A stretch of 9,121 bases of DNA from Chlamydiales bacterium (GTDB lineage Bacteria; Chlamydiota; Chlamydiia; Chlamydiales; JAACFD01): NCBI GenBank assembly GCA_009937555.1, contig JAACFD010000068.1, positions 1 to 9,121 of the forward strand. The letters run 5' to 3'. The notes beneath the pieces were generated by a model. The model searched no databases. It saw only the letters and a program-made list of their open reading frames with translations, and was not told where the DNA came from. A program made the translations under genes and the position numbers. Below, piece after piece: positions 5,843 to 9,121 of this stretch (its first letter is position 1; every line of letters begins with the position of its first letter).

Positions 5843-8800
5843 ATGAGTAGTGAGATTTTAGGACCTGGAGATAATTCTGATAAATTAAACATAGGAAGGG
5901 GTGCAGCTCCTCTTGATGCTACTGGAGATAAAGGTCCTTTAGAGAATCCTGCAATAGGTGGGATTAGTAGGAGTGTTTTTAGCTTCATCGAGCAACTTCG
6001 TATACGCAGTATGCCGGGTACAAAACTACCTCTAGCTTCACCTATTACAAAAAACGGTTCACCTGTTGGGGGGCAAGGCTCAGCCTGTAAAACCTCTAGA
6101 GTTGCAAACCCATGTTTTAGCCCTATAGACAAAGCAGTGAGAAGAGGCTCAGGCACAAGTAGTGACGGTACCTGGTCGTTGTCTCGAGATTCGACCCCAA
6201 GAGATCTATCGTCATCAAGTTTTGGGAGTGAAGTAAGTAGCACTGAAGACTCATTTGGTGGTAGAACAACAGCAGATACTCTAGGTGATGGTTCTCTAGA
6301 TTCTCCCATCCCTAAGAAGGGAGCATTAACTATTGATACAGGTGATGAAAGAGGAGGGTTAACTGTTGACGTAGGTGGCTTTGATGATGAAGGCATGAGT
6401 GTAGAAGAATACATAGGAAATGAAGAAGAGATTCCTAAGACTGTGATTGAAAAGCAAACTATAGATGGGGTTGAAGAGGAAGTTTTAGTTGAATACAAAA
6501 TTAGTCCTTATGATGAGAGCCTTGCTGTACTTGCTAAGGAAAAAGGCAGAAGAAACCCTCACGGCTTATTAGAAGCCTTAGTAGCAGCAGATAAAAAAGG
6601 GTGGATTGAGGCTAGAGTTGGAAAAAGTATACAAGACATGACAGCTGCTGAAAAGGTTCAGTTAGTTAGATATGGGCATATAATTACAGATTTTTCTAGT
6701 CTAAAAGGGGAGGATCTAAAAGTTTTCTCTCCAGGAGAAACTGAAGGAGACTTTTCAAGGGATTTAGCATCAATTTTATTGAAGATTTCTCAGGGGAGTG
6801 AAGGGGTTAGTTGTGAAGTCTCAGGAGAGGGTAAGTCAGGGAGCAATATTTTTTACAAAAATGGGGAGCCATTTTGCATTGAAAAGCCCGTAAAGGGCGA
6901 TATAGGTTGTGATAGCGCTATAGATGCTCACGTTTGTCCTGTTTCCAATGGAGGCAATGTTGATAGGCGTAAAGCTGGGAATGTCATGATAGCTCCAGGA
7001 ATGGGCCCCTACTTTGAAGCCTTAGCTTATAACTTATCATCCGAATCTCTTGGGATGAGTGTTGTCCCTCCAACTGTTATAGCTTATTCTGCACATGAAA
7101 AAAGCTCTGTGCTGGGGCATAGAGTGCTAGATGAATTACCTGCAGTAGTAGCAGAGAAGAGTCATAGATTCACAGGGGAAGATCAAGACGCTTATAGAGA
7201 ATTTATTGAAAACCCAGCTACGGATGAGTCTATAGATACATTTCAGAATTACTTTCTTTCTAAGCTTCTTTCGACAAATAAAAGAACAGCTGTAGAAACA
7301 GTAGAAATTGATACTAGCAGTTTCGACACTAAAGGCTTTATGCAAAAAGCTAAAGATGCCAGTGTAGTAGAAATAGAAGGAATACTTCAGGCTAAGGTAA
7401 CAGAGGCAATAGGTGGAACAGAAAAAGATAAGGCAGCTACTTCCAGAAGTTTTAAAACTTTAGTTGCAGACTTAGGAGAAGGCTATAAAGTTTATGCAGA
7501 GGTCACGGACTCTTTATTAAAAGGGGAAGAAGTAGAAGCTGAGAAATTCGAAACATTCAAAGACTATATGCTGAACTACCTTGAAGAGTGTAAAATTAGC
7601 CATGAGTACAGAGAAAAACTTGAGGAGGCGATAGCAGCCCTGCCAAGTCAGATTGAAGTGATGCTTAGATTAATTGCAGAAGTAAAAAGCCCTATTAATG
7701 AAAAGGGTATAGCTCTTTTTGAACAAGCTATAGATTCTTTAAAAGAAACCCCTGAATCAACTACAGTTAAGGTAGATTTTATTAACGCTTCTTTAGAGCT
7801 GTATTTTCAACGCTCTTCACTGGAAGGTTATGAAGGAATATCTGTTGAAGTAAATAGTTCAAAAACACCTAAAGATATACTTCAAAAATGCTCTTTCCAA
7901 AAGATGGTCGCAGGAGCAAGTTCATGGAGCTGGTCTAAAATTAAAGAAAAAGAATCTAGCGTTCCTTTAGATCAATGGCAAGATATAATGCTGCTAGATT
8001 TACTAGTTTTTAATGCAGATAGAAACTATCAAAATATAATTTTTAAAGAAGATGAAGAGGGTAGAACATCGGTTTATGCAGTAGATCACAGCGTTATACT
8101 GCCCAGAGAGAGTTTTTCAAAGTTTGACCCATGTTGGCGTGATCTTGAGTGTTCTAAGCAGCCTTGGAGCGAAGCTAATAGAGATAAAATAGTAGGTCTT
8201 GATACTGAGTCAGTGTTAAAAAAATCAGCCCTTAACTTTTTTAAAATGTTAGAGCTCCCTATTGAAGAGGGAGTAGATATAGAATCTAAAGACTTAGGTT
8301 ACATTGCAGGCTTGCTGCCCAAAGATTTTCAAGTGCACCTAGAAACTCTAGAAAACCAAATTATAATGCTAAAGCTAATGTCAGAGCTTGAGATGACGCC
8401 TAGAGAAATAGCCTATACTATGTATAAAGTAAAAGAAGGCTTTTCTGGTCGTGTGATGCAAGAGTTGTGTCAATTGACTAAGAGCGAAGGTGGGGAAGCA
8501 AAGGTTAAGGTTATTATTAAATCTGCTAGAGCACTTGAAAAATCTGCAATTGAGAAGCTTGCTGCAACCTTAGATGGTCTTGGAAAAACAGAAGAAGAAA
8601 AGCAAGCATTAGTAGAAAAAGTATTTTCTAGATCTTATACGACTCCAGAGTTAGAAATTCACGTTCCATTTTTTAACCTCCTAGTAGCTAAAGCTTCTAG
8701 TAAAACAATGCTTGAAAAAACTGATGCAGAGCAAGCTGAAAAGCTTAGCTCTCTATCAGATGATTTACTGACTCAAGCTATAGATGAAGTGTTGTTAGAA

Positions 8801-9121
8801 GGCGAGCTTTTATCACTTAAAGAGAAAGTAAAAGAAACTTTTATAGCTGAGGCAGAAGCCTCCCCACTTGTAGATGAAGGGAAATTTATTAAAAAAGCAA
8901 TTAGTGATGAAGATAAAACCTTAAGTGCACTTAGAGAAGAACTGATTGAAAAAATAAGCTCAGATCCAGAGGTTTTTAAAGCTTTAGTGGAGGCAAAGAA
9001 GACTGAACTACTTGAGAAAGTCAAGGCAGACTATCAAGTAGCTGTCTTATACCAGGAAGCTGCTGAAGAACTTAAAGGTCGCTTATTATCTAGAGGTAGT
9101 GAAGAAGACGTAGACTCTACA
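5843..9121 (+). CDS. Large PI3/PI4-kinase-like protein, probable secreted effector (1093 residues seen, 3' end outside window)
   Basis: The open frame from ATG 5843 has no stop to the window end. An in-frame TAA at 5816 and a weak AAGAGA 6 nt upstream support this start. Residues 1-180 are Ser/Gly/Asp-rich, probably disordered, with no signal peptide. A split kinase fold follows. In the N-lobe, S-G-E-G-K-S-G-S-N-I-F-Y (327-338) is the Gly-rich loop, I-E-K-P (346-349) offers Lys348 for ATP, Glu392 sits in F-E-A-L-A-Y, and V-V-P-P-T-V is at 407-412. In the C-lobe, S-F-Q-K-M-V (684-689) is the hinge strand, DLLVFNADRNYQNII (719-733) is the catalytic loop with Asp726 and Asn731, and V-D-H-S-V-I-L-P (747-754) holds metal-binding Asp748. 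Q-P-W-S-E...L-D (773-787) and M-T-P-R-E-I-A-Y-T-M (851-860) match the end of PI4K-gamma-like domains. A helical insertion fills about 425-680, and 863-1093 is charged and helical. The family is well supported. Substrate and secretion are inferred: phosphoinositide or protein, delivered probably by type III secretion. Confidence 0.9.
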   Translation, partial: MSSEILGPGDNSDKLNIGRGAAPLDATGDKGPLENPAIGGISRSVFSFIEQLRIRSMPGTKLPLASPITKNGSPVGGQGSACKTSRVANPCFSPIDKAVRRGSGTSSDGTWSLSRDSTPRDLSSSSFGSEVSSTEDSFGGRTTADTLGDGSLDSPIPKKGALTIDTGDERGGLTVDVGGFDDEGMSVEEYIGNEEEIPKTVIEKQTIDGVEEEVLVEYKISPYDESLAVLAKEKGRRNPHGLLEALVAADKKGWIEARVGKSIQDMTAAEKVQLVRYGHIITDFSSLKGEDLKVFSPGETEGDFSRDLASILLKISQGSEGVSCEVSGEGKSGSNIFYKNGEPFCIEKPVKGDIGCDSAIDAHVCPVSNGGNVDRRKAGNVMIAPGMGPYFEALAYNLSSESLGMSVVPPTVIAYSAHEKSSVLGHRVLDELPAVVAEKSHRFTGEDQDAYREFIENPATDESIDTFQNYFLSKLLSTNKRTAVETVEIDTSSFDTKGFMQKAKDASVVEIEGILQAKVTEAIGGTEKDKAATSRSFKTLVADLGEGYKVYAEVTDSLLKGEEVEAEKFETFKDYMLNYLEECKISHEYREKLEEAIAALPSQIEVMLRLIAEVKSPINEKGIALFEQAIDSLKETPESTTVKVDFINASLELYFQRSSLEGYEGISVEVNSSKTPKDILQKCSFQKMVAGASSWSWSKIKEKESSVPLDQWQDIMLLDLLVFNADRNYQNIIFKEDEEGRTSVYAVDHSVILPRESFSKFDPCWRDLECSKQPWSEANRDKIVGLDTESVLKKSALNFFKMLELPIEEGVDIESKDLGYIAGLLPKDFQVHLETLENQIIMLKLMSELEMTPREIAYTMYKVKEGFSGRVMQELCQLTKSEGGEAKVKVIIKSARALEKSAIEKLAATLDGLGKTEEEKQALVEKVFSRSYTTPELEIHVPFFNLLVAKASSKTMLEKTDAEQAEKLSSLSDDLLTQAIDEVLLEGELLSLKEKVKETFIAEAEASPLVDEGKFIKKAISDEDKTLSALREELIEKISSDPEVFKALVEAKKTELLEKVKADYQVAVLYQEAAEELKGRLLSRGSEEDVDST

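Noticed and set aside
5815..6498. Minus-strand open frame of 227 codons (MYSTKTSSSTPSIVCFSITV...)
   Set aside because: It lies antisense to the N-terminal part of the large kinase-like gene. Its Ser/Pro-rich composition is what the complement of Glu/Gly/Ser codons gives, it has no recognisable motif, and its start falls inside the sense gene.
6821..8428. HipA-type toxin kinase or FAM20-like kinase as the identity of the kinase domain
   Set aside because: The order VPPTV, SFQKMV, N-A-D-R-N-x-x-x-N-I-I, V-D-H-x-x-x-L-P and the C-lobe M-T-P-R-E-I motif fit PI4K-like proteins much better. There is no HipB-like partner and no secretory signal. A profile search would settle it.
7136..9024. Minus-strand open frames of 69 codons (7136-7345) and 83 codons (8773-9024)
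   Set aside because: Both are antisense to the kinase-like gene and have no motif. The second is a low-complexity Ser/Phe-rich complement of Glu/Lys codons.
1..9121. tRNA or rRNA genes, CRISPR arrays, insertion sequences
   Set aside because: No cloverleaf, rRNA-like stretch, regular spaced repeat, transposase motif or terminal inverted repeat was seen on reading both strands.

Overview
The window comes from an AT-rich bacterial genome, most likely a member of the Chlamydiota and probably an environmental (amoeba- or arthropod-associated) lineage rather than Chlamydia itself. The main support is the leucyl-tRNA synthetase, whose motifs and gapless stretches closely resemble chlamydial LeuRS as I remember it. 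The other support is a very large signal-peptide-less protein with a eukaryote-like lipid-kinase fold, the sort of protein host-associated intracellular bacteria use as effectors. The phylum assignment is inference; no database was searched.

Layout. Positions 1-2861, minus strand: a compact cluster read as rnr (RNase R), a single-domain rhodanese, then a DUF502-type membrane protein cut off by the window edge. The gaps are 4 and 10 nt, and the last ribosome binding site overlaps the preceding stop codon. Positions 2862-2996 are a short divergent intergenic region with a good minus-strand promoter (TTGACA, 17 bp, CATGAT) for the cluster. Positions 2997-5594, plus strand: leuS, complete, followed by a strong intrinsic terminator. 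Positions 5595-5842 are an intergenic region with two tandem terminator-like hairpins, a near-consensus promoter (TTGAGC, 17 bp, TATAAT) and a 19-codon upstream reading frame that stops 2 nt before the next start codon. Positions 5843-9121, plus strand: an uninterrupted open frame of 1093 codons that runs off the window end.

The last gene is the item of interest. Its translation contains, in order, a disordered Ser/Gly/Asp-rich N-terminus, a split PI3/PI4-kinase-like fold and a long charged helical C-terminal region. The kinase landmarks are a Gly-rich loop, I-E-K-P, VPPTV, SFQKMV, a catalytic loop NADRNYQNII, VDHSVILP, and a C-lobe resembling plant-type PI4K gamma. A helical insertion of about 255 residues lies between the two lobes. 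I read it as a probable secreted phosphoinositide- or protein-kinase-like effector acting in the host cell, with its own promoter and no functional link to leuS. The other genes are housekeeping: RNA decay, sulfur transfer, an envelope protein and tRNA charging.
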